From assembly GCA_903842755.1 (NCBI GenBank), contig CAIMNF010000049.1, forward strand, positions 1 to 6,078: DNA of 6,078 nucleotides. The letters run 5' to 3'. Positions 1-5,709 of the stretch are shown here, in pieces. Positions within the stretch are counted from its first letter, which is position 1, and each line of letters begins with the position of its first letter. This stretch comes from Oligoflexia bacterium. GTDB lineage: Bacteria > Bdellovibrionota > UBA1018 > CAIMNF01. The notes under the pieces were generated by a model that saw only the letters and a program-made list of their open reading frames with translations, was not told the DNA's origin and searched no databases. The translations under genes and the position numbers were made by a program.

Positions 1-971
1 ACGTCAACTTCGTTATCTTGAAACAGGCTTCTAAAATTCCAGTTAGAGGTTCCGAGTAACACTTGATGATCAGTAATTAAGATTTTGGCGTGGATCATTG
101 AACTATGATATTCAAAAATTTTCACGCCGGATTTCAACAATGAAGCAAATGCTCCCTCCATTGCACTTTTTTCAATTTTAGAATCACTTTTAGCTGGAAC
201 AAGAAGAGTAACGTCGATCGCATTTTTTGCTGCTGTTTCTAAAGTCTTCTTTAATCGGAGCGTCGGTACAAAATAGGGAGTCGTAATCCAAATTCTAGAT
301 TGAGCAGACTTGAGTCGGCAAAGAAGCTGCCGGTAAGACGCGCGCCTCTGTCTTAGCGTTGAATTCAGCCGCACAAGAGGCATTGGGTCTACCACTGAAG
401 TTGACCCGGTTTGATTCCAGGAGTCCAGAAATGCACCGGTCAAAGCTTTAAGTTGATCCCCTTTAATCCGCATTCCTGAGTCCCTCCAAGCACGGATAGA
501 CAGAACGCTTTCCAGGTGACGTCCACTGACGTTCATGCTGCCTACGTAAGCGGTTTGTCCATCGATGATACAGGATTTGCGGTGGTTTCGATGGTTCATT
601 AGGGCCAGGCCCGCTTTCACCTTTTTGAAGTCCAAATACGTTAAAATGTGGGAATGCTGACGTTGCCAGAGCAGGGGATGGAAAAATTGAAGTTCTAGGC
701 GGTGAGAGCGAATTTTTTCTGCATCAAAAAATGTCCATTGTGAGCATCCCGCTCCATCTAAAAGCAGTTTTACATTCACTCCCCTGGAGGCAGCCCCCGT
801 CAGGGCCTGAATGACTTTGTTTCCGAGTACATCCCGATCGAAAATGTACTCTTCCAAGAGAATGGTTTTTTGTGCGGCTTCGATTGAATCAAGGAGATCC
901 TTAAAAAAGGGATCCCCACTTGAGTACACCTTTTCTTCGTCCCACAAATTTAAACTGGCTTGAGCTATCAT
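1..971 (-). CDS. Cardiolipin synthase-like phospholipase D family protein (3' end beyond window)
   Basis: Reading down from an ATG at 971-969, 323 codons stay open to the window edge, so the C-terminus is missing. Two complete HKD motifs are visible: H130-x-K132-x4-D137 followed by GSMN (144-147), and H294-x-K296-x4-D301 followed by GTSNWN (307-312). The first half has the usual Cls entry blocks (SSGDPFF at 17-23, EEYIFDRD at 40-47), and TPYFVPT (231-237) is typical of bacterial cardiolipin synthases. In that family the two HKD motifs form one active site that transfers phosphatidyl groups to make cardiolipin. There is no N-terminal membrane hairpin, so it resembles the ClsB type (about 410 residues) more than ClsA. 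An in-frame TAA lies directly before the ATG, which fixes the maximal start; no good Shine-Dalgarno is seen. A general PLD-family phosphodiesterase remains possible, because substrate cannot be read from the motifs. Confidence 0.88.
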   Translation of the reverse strand, partial: MIAQASLNLWDEEKVYSSGDPFFKDLLDSIEAAQKTILLEEYIFDRDVLGNKVIQALTGAASRGVNVKLLLDGAGCSQWTFFDAEKIRSHRLELQFFHPLLWQRQHSHILTYLDFKKVKAGLALMNHRNHRKSCIIDGQTAYVGSMNVSGRHLESVLSIRAWRDSGMRIKGDQLKALTGAFLDSWNQTGSTSVVDPMPLVRLNSTLRQRRASYRQLLCRLKSAQSRIWITTPYFVPTLRLKKTLETAAKNAIDVTLLVPAKSDSKIEKSAMEGAFASLLKSGVKIFEYHSSMIHAKILITDHQVLLGTSNWNFRSLFQDNEVD

Positions 972-1112
972 TTAGAAAATATAAATCCAAAGGATGGCGT
1001 TTGAATTCGATATCTGTTGTATTTAAAAAACAAAATCTTCAAGTCTCCGTAGCTGCACGGGGGTAATCTAGTCAAGTAGAGCAGAAAAACCAAAATCGAA
1101 AGGGATTCAAAT
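972..1112. other. Divergent intergenic region between the PLD-family gene and the small lipoprotein
   Basis: This 141-bp AT-rich gap must hold the promoters of two genes pointing away from each other. I see no convincing -35/-10 pair and no GG-N10-GC sigma-54 pattern on either strand. TAATCT at 1064-1069 could be a -10 for the lipoprotein gene, but no matching -35 lies 16-18 bp upstream. Confidence 0.4.
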
Positions 1113-1292
1113 ATGTTTTATAAAATAGTAATGTTGGCATTTATACTTTCAACGGCCTGTAGTTCGGGGGGAAAAAAAGAAGATCCATCTGAGAGTGTCC
1201 CCGATGACCTTAAAAAAAAGGAAATTGCGTTTAATCAACCAAGCTTAAAAAGTCCAGATTTAGGGGCGACTTCATCGGGTCTGAGTCTCTAA
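1113..1292 (+). CDS. Small lipoprotein, 59 residues, function unknown
   Basis: The ATG at 1113 follows an AAAGGGA Shine-Dalgarno at normal spacing, and the frame ends in TAA at 1290-1292. The product has a classic lipoprotein leader: Lys4, a hydrophobic core (IVMLAFIL, 5-12), then LSTAC with the lipidated Cys at residue 16. The mature part is only 44 residues, beginning CSSGGKKEDPSE. It is rich in Ser, Lys, Asp and Glu, with no recognisable domain and probably little folded structure. Residues after Cys are SSGG, with no Asp at +2, which in enterobacteria would favour outer membrane sorting. Its last 21 bp overlap the 3' end of the convergent peptidase-like gene. I do not recognise a family. 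Very small lipoproteins of this type are common in Gram-negative predators and myxobacteria and are often left unannotated. Confidence 0.62.
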   Translation: MFYKIVMLAFILSTACSSGGKKEDPSESVPDDLKKKEIAFNQPSLKSPDLGATSSGLSL

Positions 1293-2585
1293 AGAACGAG
1301 TGAGATCTCGTAGCGAATCTGAATAATACGTAAGTGAGCGGGTGGTCATGAGATTCAGATGAGGGCTAACATGGTGGATTGCAGCGGAAAAGTGCCGGTC
1401 AGAGCTACAAGAAAAAAGAGCGAGGGTTTGCACCCGATGTTTTTTAGAAAGCGAAGTTAAAATAAGTCGTAGGCCGGCTTTCGCTGCAGTATACCGTGCG
1501 TAGTCTACATGAAAATTCTTCTTTAATTGGGGAGGGGCGAAATCGGGGCCGCCTCCCTCGCGAGAGTGGCCATCGTAATAGACAAAATTGCTATTTTGAA
1601 GAGCCAACTCAAATTCGTGTCGAACATGCGCGCTTTGCCAAGATTGAAATGGGTTCGTTCGGTTTGCTTGGTCATCTGGCCCCACTGAACTTGCCAAGAT
1701 TTTTAAGGATACCTCTTTTTGCTTCGAAAAAAGTTCGCTGTCACTTTTTGACCGAATAAAGCCCATCTTCAGCACCCGTTCAATGAGCAGTGCGCGCTCG
1801 TATCGGTCGCCTACAAATCGGGCAGGGCGCGTGTCTTTGTAACCAAAAATGACGGCCACTTTTAATCTTTGGGCAGATCGGAACGGCTGATGGAGCAATG
1901 CGCCGTTGCTGGGGAGCCGGTAGCCGAATAGGCGCGTCAGTTCGTTCTGAAAATGAGGGGATAATTCCTGCAGAAGATAAGAAATTTGTACGCGAATTTG
2001 ATAAGAGTTCTGCGTGGCGCGTGCAATTTGCATTAGGGAATTTAAATAGTGGATATCGTGTCGTGAAACCAGTTGAGTGCGGAGATAGTCCAAAATGACC
2101 CCTCGGACTTCCGGGGATGATTCTTGGTGCGCAAATTGGTCCAGTCGCGTTGGAGAGATGGGTGAGCCCATTCGATTGAGAAGATCGAAGAGGATCATTT
2201 TGGTGGCTGGGGAGCGGTTCAGGTCTAAAAGTTGATGCAGGAAATTTTTGGAGAGGCGTTCCCATTCAGCGGGTTCGGACAGTGCCGCAAGAATGAGGTA
2301 GGATGTTCCCGTAGAGTCAGTGCTAGCGTAGTCTTCGATAGGCTTTCGGAGGTTTTTGAGTTTGAAATAAGAAATAGCGTCCAGGGCCAGAGCAGGCTCG
2401 GCAGAATAGATTGCGTCTTGGAGGATGTGCTCTAAATTTGCTTTTTTCCTGATTCCTTGTGGATTTTTTTTAAATTCAGTGATCCAGCCAAGGGCTTCGC
2501 TATATGGCGAGGTGGGGCGGGCAAAAAAGAGAGTCAGTAACGAAGCGACTAAAGCTGTTTTAAACTTAAAAAAAGAGTGAGCCAT
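1272..2585 (-). CDS. Exported helical-repeat protein with a C-terminal clan CD (caspase/gingipain-like) peptidase-type signature
   Basis: The product is about 437 residues when read from the ATG at 2585-2583. That start gives a clear Sec signal peptide (MAHSFFKFKTALVASLLTLF, then FARP), so I prefer it. A TTG at 2624 would add 13 residues but has no Shine-Dalgarno; AAGGG lies immediately before the ATG, which is closer than usual. Counting from the TTG, residues 45-235 are helix-rich and HEAT-like in feel (recurring LL/DLL/YLL helices). Residues 254-450 look like an alpha/beta domain. A hydrophobic strand leads into VYYDGHSREGGGPDF (His353), and a second strand leads into ALFSCSSD (Cys406). 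That order, strand-His then strand-Cys, is the arrangement of clan CD cysteine peptidases such as caspases, gingipains and clostripain. The residue after His is Ser, not the usual Gly, so activity is uncertain. Substrate is unknown; the likely site is periplasmic or envelope. Confidence 0.72.
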   Translation of the reverse strand: MAHSFFKFKTALVASLLTLFFARPTSPYSEALGWITEFKKNPQGIRKKANLEHILQDAIYSAEPALALDAISYFKLKNLRKPIEDYASTDSTGTSYLILAALSEPAEWERLSKNFLHQLLDLNRSPATKMILFDLLNRMGSPISPTRLDQFAHQESSPEVRGVILDYLRTQLVSRHDIHYLNSLMQIARATQNSYQIRVQISYLLQELSPHFQNELTRLFGYRLPSNGALLHQPFRSAQRLKVAVIFGYKDTRPARFVGDRYERALLIERVLKMGFIRSKSDSELFSKQKEVSLKILASSVGPDDQANRTNPFQSWQSAHVRHEFELALQNSNFVYYDGHSREGGGPDFAPPQLKKNFHVDYARYTAAKAGLRLILTSLSKKHRVQTLALFSCSSDRHFSAAIHHVSPHLNLMTTRSLTYYSDSLRDLTRSLETQTR

Positions 2586-2661
2586 CCCTTGATACTGAAG
2601 TGTCCGCGTCTCGGATGGATTCAACTTTTATGAAGAAAAACATATACGGTGGGCATGCTGT

Positions 2662-2751
2662 TAATCCGAGGAGCTGCGAACTTTCATCATTCAAGTCCAG
2701 ATCTGCAGCCCCTCGGATGTCGTACTCAGGGAAAATATCCTGACTCATCAT
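2662..2751 (-). pseudogene. Remnant of a phosphomannomutase/phosphoglucomutase N-terminus
   Basis: On the minus strand an ATG-ATG pair at 2751 opens a frame reading MMSQDIFPEYDIRGAADL, followed by a D-L-N-D-E stretch ending in LLGL. The IFxEYDIRG block followed by a short acidic stretch and a Leu-Gly is the characteristic N-terminus of alpha-D-phosphohexomutases (ManB/AlgC/PMM-PGM type, normally about 450 residues). After residue 30 the similarity stops. The frame runs on to a stop at 2566 through unrelated residues, apart from a possible echo of the family VGRDGRLS block (VSRDGSLFF, residues 53-61). No catalytic serine loop or later domain is present in the window. There is no Shine-Dalgarno, and a TAA lies directly upstream. 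It starts 20 bp after the csbD stop. The best reading is debris of a deleted or relocated gene; chance resemblance is less likely but possible. Confidence 0.55.
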
Positions 2752-2771
2752 TTAACCGCGCGCCTGATCGT

Positions 2772-3026
2772 TCATTTGGACAATTCAGTTGCTTTCTCGG
2801 TTGGGTCCATTTTCGAATTCACATTTTTCGCCAATTTTTGGGTGAACTCTTTGTATTCTTTCTCCGCCTTCTCCTTCGCATACCCATAGTTTTTTTGAAG
2901 TTGTCCGGAAAGTTGGCTCATATTTCCTTGAAGAGATTCGATATCGTCCTCTTTGAGCTTTCCCCATTTAGCTTTGATTTGTCCTTTAATTTCCTTCCAA
3001 TTGCCTTTAATAATATCTGAATTCAT
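2772..3026 (-). CDS. CsbD/YjbJ family stress-response protein
   Basis: This 84-residue hydrophilic protein matches the CsbD family along its first 65 residues. It has the GNWKEIKGQIKAKWGKL block (8-22), the DDIESLQGNMSQLSGQLQ segment (27-44) and the KNYGYAKEKAEKE block (45-57), all closely parallel to E. coli YjbJ. CsbD is a sigma-B general stress protein in Bacillus, and YjbJ is an abundant RpoS-dependent protein in E. coli; the molecular function is unknown. The C-terminal 20 residues (from KLAKNVNSK) are a lysine-rich tail longer than in YjbJ. The ATG has a strong GGAGA ribosome site 4 nt upstream. The gene begins 18 bp after the stop of the outer membrane barrel gene, so the two are almost certainly co-transcribed, making csbD the distal gene of the operon. 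No terminator is visible after it. Confidence 0.92.
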   Translation of the reverse strand: MNSDIIKGNWKEIKGQIKAKWGKLKEDDIESLQGNMSQLSGQLQKNYGYAKEKAEKEYKEFTQKLAKNVNSKMDPTEKATELSK

Positions 3027-3044
3027 CTGTTCTCCTTTTTTGGG

Positions 3045-3638
3045 TTAAATAAACAAAAACGTAACGCCAGCGATGAGTTGAACCGTTCTACTCTTCACGT
3101 CTACCCCCGCATCGTTGGTGAGATTACTTAGACCATAGTTGTACCGTCCTTCCAGTTGAATGATAACGGGATTTACTTTGAAGCTTAGCCCCGCACCTCC
3201 AATTAAACTAAAATCCCAATTCGTATTATCTGTATAGCTAGTAGAAATGCCTTGAACTTCCGCGCTAGTGCTGAGGTGAAGCGAGGCAGCCGCGCCGCCT
3301 TCAATAAATATTCCAACGGGTCCGGCCATGGGCATAAATTTAAGCAGAACGGGAATCTCTAAGTAATTATGATTGATGTTAAAATCTCCGACTTTATATC
3401 CTTTTTCACTATAATTTCCCTCGATTCGAACGGAAAGCATGTCCGCAAAATTAAATCCTTCAAAGTGAACCCCTGCCAAGATTCCCGTTTGGTTTGATTT
3501 AGCATTATTAAGCATAGTGGTTCCGAAATCAAAGTAGGTGAAGTTCGCGCCGCCGTGAATTCCGAATCCGCCGACAGATTCTTCTGCAAATGCAGAGGCA
3601 TTGCCTAGGATGAGAAGGACGAGTAAAAGTATTTTCAT
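3045..3638 (-). CDS. PorT-like outer membrane beta-barrel protein
   Basis: Read from the ATG at 3638, this is a 197-residue protein with a textbook signal peptide (MKILLLVLLILGNASAFA, cut before EE). The mature part has the layout of the outer membrane beta-barrel family typified by PorT. It opens with GIHGGANFTYFDFG, has a strand ending IEGNYSEKGYKVG, then YLEIPVLLKFMP, then a glycine-rich strand (GIFIEGGAAASL). Near the end are FSLIGGAGLSFK, LEGRYNYGLSNL and a final strand ending in aromatic and aliphatic residues (AGVTFLFI), as barrel proteins usually do. The start is ambiguous. An in-frame ATG at 3704, with AAGGACC 8 nt upstream, would add a 22-residue Asn/Gln-rich segment before the signal peptide. 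I chose 3638 because it has AGGGGA about 8 nt upstream (3647-3652) and gives a normal short n-region. The role is probably structural or small-molecule related; no substrate can be inferred. Confidence 0.85.
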   Translation of the reverse strand: MKILLLVLLILGNASAFAEESVGGFGIHGGANFTYFDFGTTMLNNAKSNQTGILAGVHFEGFNFADMLSVRIEGNYSEKGYKVGDFNINHNYLEIPVLLKFMPMAGPVGIFIEGGAAASLHLSTSAEVQGISTSYTDNTNWDFSLIGGAGLSFKVNPVIIQLEGRYNYGLSNLTNDAGVDVKSRTVQLIAGVTFLFI

Positions 3639-3723
3639 CGATGGATTCCCCTGATTCTGGTTTTGATTACGATTGTTATTTTTATTAGAGTTGCTGTGGT
3701 TCATTTTATTGGTCCTTTTTGGT

Positions 3724-3852
3724 TCAATAGGTAAAAATACCCATAAATTCTTTGACTAAACTAACTGCTTTGTCTTCGGGCGCAGAGCCGAGTAAATGTG
3801 TGGAATAAAAAAATCCGACAGAAATAAGCAAAAGAAGGATAATCCATCTCAT
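3724..3852 (-). CDS. Small single-pass membrane peptide, 42 residues
   Basis: The ATG at 3852-3850 overlaps the TGA of the upstream Lmo0937-type gene as ATGA, so its translation is probably coupled. The product starts MRWIILLLLISVGFFYSTH: a hydrophobic helix of about 17 residues after Arg2, which could be a membrane anchor or an uncleaved signal. A polar tail of about 20 residues follows (GSAPEDKAVSLVKEFMGIF), and its SLVKEFMGIF portion could be a short amphipathic helix. An AAGGA site lies about 13 nt upstream, inside the previous gene. A longer in-frame reading from further upstream is an out-of-frame shadow of the preceding gene over most of its length, so I reject it. I do not recognise a family. 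Its position between two envelope genes suggests an envelope-stress accessory role, which is inference only. Confidence 0.6.
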   Translation of the reverse strand: MRWIILLLLISVGFFYSTHLLGSAPEDKAVSLVKEFMGIFTY

Positions 3853-4001
3853 CCGGTGTTTGGTCTTCCTTGAATCATTCTGACGGCGATCATGATTACG
3901 GCTAACACTAATAGGATATGGATGAATCCCCCCATAGTGTAGCTGGAGATCATTCCTAAAACCCACATGCAAACTAGAACTACTGAAATTGTCCATAACA
4001 T
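3849..4001 (-). CDS. Lmo0937 family two-helix membrane protein, 50 residues
   Basis: Starting at the ATG at 4001, the protein reads MLWTISVVLVCMWVLGMISS, then YTMGGFIHILLVLAVIMIAV and RMIQGRPNTG. This is the standard Lmo0937-family pattern: MLWTI, a first transmembrane helix (about 2-19), a short turn with GGFIHILL, a second helix (about 26-42) and a basic RxIQGR end. The 50-residue length is also normal for the family. The function is unknown, but members are often found in stress-response neighbourhoods. The start at 4001 is supported by GGCAGG about 5 nt upstream and by the family's usual N-terminus; an ATG 13 codons upstream (4040) adds residues that do not belong to the family. This is the first gene of a minus-strand set that continues through the 42-residue peptide, the beta-barrel protein and CsbD. 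Confidence 0.87.
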   Translation of the reverse strand: MLWTISVVLVCMWVLGMISSYTMGGFIHILLVLAVIMIAVRMIQGRPNTG

Positions 4002-4092
4002 AGTTACCTGCCTTTCAAGCGTTAACGGCAGCATAGACACTCTTTGCGGAAGGGTGATGAAGATTTAGTTTTGATTTCTTAATTTAAATAAA

Positions 4093-4108
4093 TGGCTTAT
4101 TCATTGCA
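4093..4108 (+). promoter_or_regulatory. Sigma-54 (-24/-12) promoter for the BON gene
   Basis: The sequence is TGGC-N7-TTGCA, with the invariant GG (4094-4095) and GC (4106-4107) separated by exactly 10 bp. It therefore matches all nine strongest positions of the RpoN consensus TGGCACG-N4-TTGCA. Transcription would begin near 4119, giving a leader of about 34 nt that contains the AAGGAG ribosome site (4139-4144) before the ATG at 4153. Position and orientation are ideal for driving the BON gene. An RpoN-class promoter would need an enhancer-binding activator, which is not encoded in the window. Confidence 0.68.
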
Positions 4109-4111
4109 TAG

Positions 4112-4140
4112 ATTAAATTGCGAACTCTAACCAAAACCAA
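4112..4140 (-). promoter_or_regulatory. Possible sigma-70-like promoter for the lmo0937-to-csbD operon
   Basis: On the minus strand, TTGGTT (4140-4135) lies 17 bp before TTTAAT (4117-4112), which matches TATAAT at five of six positions. The -35 is weak (three of six). If used, transcripts would begin near 4105 with a leader of about 100 nt before the ATG at 4001. A GG-N9-GC near miss to sigma-54 overlaps it (4132-4120), but its spacing is one short. Confidence 0.25.
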
Positions 4141-4152
4141 GGAGAATGAAAT

Positions 4153-4818
4153 ATGTTCAATTTCTACAAAAAAAACGATAACCAAATTCAACGAGATGTA
4201 GTGCATGAATTAAGATGGGACCCCAGTGTTACGGATTCCCAAATTACTGTGGCATCTCAGGACGGGGTGATTACCCTTCGGGGCAGAGTACCCCATTACT
4301 TTGAACGGTCCATGGCTGAGGAAGCGGCGGAGCGAGTCGGAGGCGTGCGAGCCGTAGCGAACGAGATTGAAGTGGACCTGATGGGGTCTTATGAAAAAAC
4401 GGATACTGAGATTGCAGCGGCAGCTCTGAATGCGTTGGAGTGGAGCTATGCTGCTCCAAAGGGAATTAAAGTTAGCATAGAAAACGGCTGGATTACGCTA
4501 AAGGGTGAAGCCGATTGGGATTACGAGCGAACGGCAGCGAAGAATGCAGTGAGTTCATTAATGGGAGTCCGCGGAGTGAGCAACAATATTGTGATTAAAG
4601 AGAAAGTGCTCATTGCGGACGTAAAGTCGCACATTGAACAGGCATTGAAGCGTTCGGCGGAAGCCGAAGGTCGGCAGATTGACGTTAAGGTGAACCGGGA
4701 CCAAGTGACTTTGAGTGGAAAGGTTCACTCGTTCGCAGAAATGGCCGATGCGGGACTTGCGGCTTGGAATGCGGGCGGAGTAAAATGGGTCGAAAATAAA
4801 ATAAGTATTTCACAATAG
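4153..4818 (+). CDS. Triple BON-domain protein (cytoplasmic, OsmY-related domains)
   Basis: The 221-residue product has three tandem BON domains, at about 10-76, 82-150 and 153-220. Each has the family pattern of an opening helix, a central strand ending in a glycine (GVITLRGRV at 38-46, GWITLKGEA at 112-120, QVTLSGKV at 184-191), a second helix, and a final strand. The first two carry the GVRxVxNxIxV ending (VGGVRAVANEIEV at 62-74, GVRGVSNNIVI at 138-148); the third ends GGVKWVENKISI. BON domains are thought to bind phospholipid or other hydrophobic surfaces, and E. coli OsmY and DolP are known stress or envelope examples. Unlike those, this protein has no signal peptide: it starts MFNFYKKNDNQ, so it is probably cytosolic. 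The ATG at 4153 has AAGGAG 8 nt upstream. It has its own terminator downstream and a sigma-54-type promoter upstream, so it is probably monocistronic. Confidence 0.93.
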   Translation: MFNFYKKNDNQIQRDVVHELRWDPSVTDSQITVASQDGVITLRGRVPHYFERSMAEEAAERVGGVRAVANEIEVDLMGSYEKTDTEIAAAALNALEWSYAAPKGIKVSIENGWITLKGEADWDYERTAAKNAVSSLMGVRGVSNNIVIKEKVLIADVKSHIEQALKRSAEAEGRQIDVKVNRDQVTLSGKVHSFAEMADAGLAAWNAGGVKWVENKISISQ

Positions 4819-4829
4819 GCGTGAGTCAG

Positions 4830-4869
4830 AAGGCATCATTTTCTATCGTCGAAAATGATGCCTTTTTTT
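4830..4869 (+). terminator. Rho-independent terminator of the BON gene
   Basis: A perfect 14-bp inverted repeat (AAGGCATCATTTTC at 4830-4843 and its complement at 4851-4864) encloses a 7-nt loop and runs straight into a T-tract (4863-4869). It starts 11 bp after the BON stop codon. The T-tract also supplies the stop codon region of the convergent phospholipase gene (TAA on the minus strand at 4870-4868). In the minus direction the hairpin is not followed by a U-run, so it should terminate mainly plus-strand transcripts. Confidence 0.93.
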
Positions 4870-5659
4870 AGAATCCAATTCCCACGCGCAGGGCAAAACG
4901 TTCGTCATTTTCGTTCAGGAGATTCTCTCCGTAACCGTGAAAAATTTGAATCACCAGTGACGTCATCAGGGGTTTCAAAGCTAATTGCGCGGTGAGAGTC
5001 ACCTCTTGTCCGCCTAGAAAGGGATTATTAAAGGTAACACCCCCCGGATAAAGTCTGAAGGCAAGTTCATGAGTTTCAAAAAATGGTCCCAAGAATCTCA
5101 GCAAGGAAAGATTCAGTTCCCAAATTCCCCGGTATTGCGGAAGATTTTGACTGTTTGGGTTAAACGCATACGGGTACCAAATTTTAAACGACCACCGAAA
5201 GTAATTAGTTCCTGATTTGAGCGTGATTGAAGTCCGGTTCCATGAACGCTCTGCGCTTGTCCCACCTTTTCCGTTTGATTCATGTTCAAAAAGACCAAGA
5301 TCAATTAATTGCACCCCAATGGACTTCAAGTGGTTTTCCAAGTACAAGCGGTAAAAAAGTTCTGGATTAAAGTTAACGTCTCGAATGGGTGCACCCGATT
5401 TAAATAAGTCCCACATCATTAATTGTGTGTATGCAAAATAGAAGGGCACAGTACGGACCAATTGCCCCTTAAAACTAAATTGAACTTTGGTGTCAGGCGT
5501 TCCCATCAGGAAATAAATGGGCTTGAATTGTTGAAGCTGGACCAAGGCCGGCGAATCGGGAGCTTGGGAAAAAGGCGATAACGAAGGTGTGCTTGTGCCG
5601 GTCTGCGCAGCTCCAAAACAACTCGTCATGACTAACCTAAGTAGAATCATTAAGTTCAT
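4868..5659 (-). CDS. pldA: Outer membrane phospholipase A (OMPLA/PldA family)
   Basis: The 263-residue product is a little shorter than E. coli PldA (289 residues). The catalytic signature is intact: HESNG gives His126 and Ser128, and SWNR gives Asn141, equivalent to the His142/Ser144/Asn156 triad of the E. coli enzyme. The Ser-to-Asn spacing is one residue longer here. The C-terminal HGYGENLLNEN (241-251) and the last strand, ending in Phe263, match the YGYGESLIDYN region and barrel end of PldA. The enzyme is a calcium-dependent outer membrane barrel that hydrolyses phospholipids reaching the outer leaflet. The N-terminus (MNLMILLRLVMTSCFGAAQ) is a weak signal peptide, with Arg8 inside its hydrophobic run. 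No Shine-Dalgarno precedes any of the three possible Mets (1, 4, 11). If the upstream sigma-54-type site is used, the true start may be Met4 at 5650. Confidence 0.92.
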   Translation of the reverse strand: MNLMILLRLVMTSCFGAAQTGTSTPSLSPFSQAPDSPALVQLQQFKPIYFLMGTPDTKVQFSFKGQLVRTVPFYFAYTQLMMWDLFKSGAPIRDVNFNPELFYRLYLENHLKSIGVQLIDLGLFEHESNGKGGTSAERSWNRTSITLKSGTNYFRWSFKIWYPYAFNPNSQNLPQYRGIWELNLSLLRFLGPFFETHELAFRLYPGGVTFNNPFLGGQEVTLTAQLALKPLMTSLVIQIFHGYGENLLNENDERFALRVGIGF

Positions 5660-5672
5660 AGATCAGTCGAAT

Positions 5673-5688
5673 TGCACAGAGCATGCCT
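5673..5688 (-). promoter_or_regulatory. Candidate sigma-54 promoter upstream of pldA
   Basis: Read on the minus strand, this is AGGCATG-N4-GTGCA, with GG (5687-5686) and GC (5675-5674) exactly 10 bp apart. It differs from consensus at the first T of both elements. The predicted transcription start is near 5662, only 3 nt before the ATG at 5659, which would leave almost no leader for that start codon. It is weaker than the other two sites in this window. Confidence 0.42.
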
Positions 5689-5709
5689 AACAGAATGGGG
5701 CAAAAAAAG

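Larger units (their letters stand above)
4002..4152. promoter_or_regulatory. Divergent promoter region between the minus-strand stress operon and the BON gene
   Basis: This 151-bp AT-rich region is the only non-coding space available to start transcription of both the lmo0937-csbD set (minus) and the BON gene (plus). It contains the sigma-54-type site at 4093-4108 and a weaker sigma-70-like pair on the minus strand, both listed separately. The tract at 4062-4092 is almost all A/T and could aid melting or bind a bending protein. No clear operator palindrome is seen. Confidence 0.6.

Noticed and set aside
1296..1311. Inverted repeat ACGAG-N6-CTCGT just after the lipoprotein stop
   Set aside because: The stem is only 5 bp, it has no T-tract on either strand, and it lies within the coding end of the opposite gene, so it is not a credible terminator.
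1496..2435. Plus-strand open frames and a second minus-strand frame inside the peptidase-like gene
   Set aside because: They lie wholly within the longer minus-strand gene, show no recognisable domains or good ribosome sites, and have the odd composition expected of shadow frames.
2649..3020. A 123-codon plus-strand frame opposite csbD
   Set aside because: It is antisense to a clear CsbD family gene; its Phe/Leu-rich content is what the complement of Lys/Glu-rich codons produces.
4120..4132. A GG-N9-GC pattern on the minus strand as a sigma-54 promoter for the lmo0937-to-csbD operon
   Set aside because: The spacing is 9, not 10, between GG and GC, and the flanking bases do not match the -24/-12 consensus.
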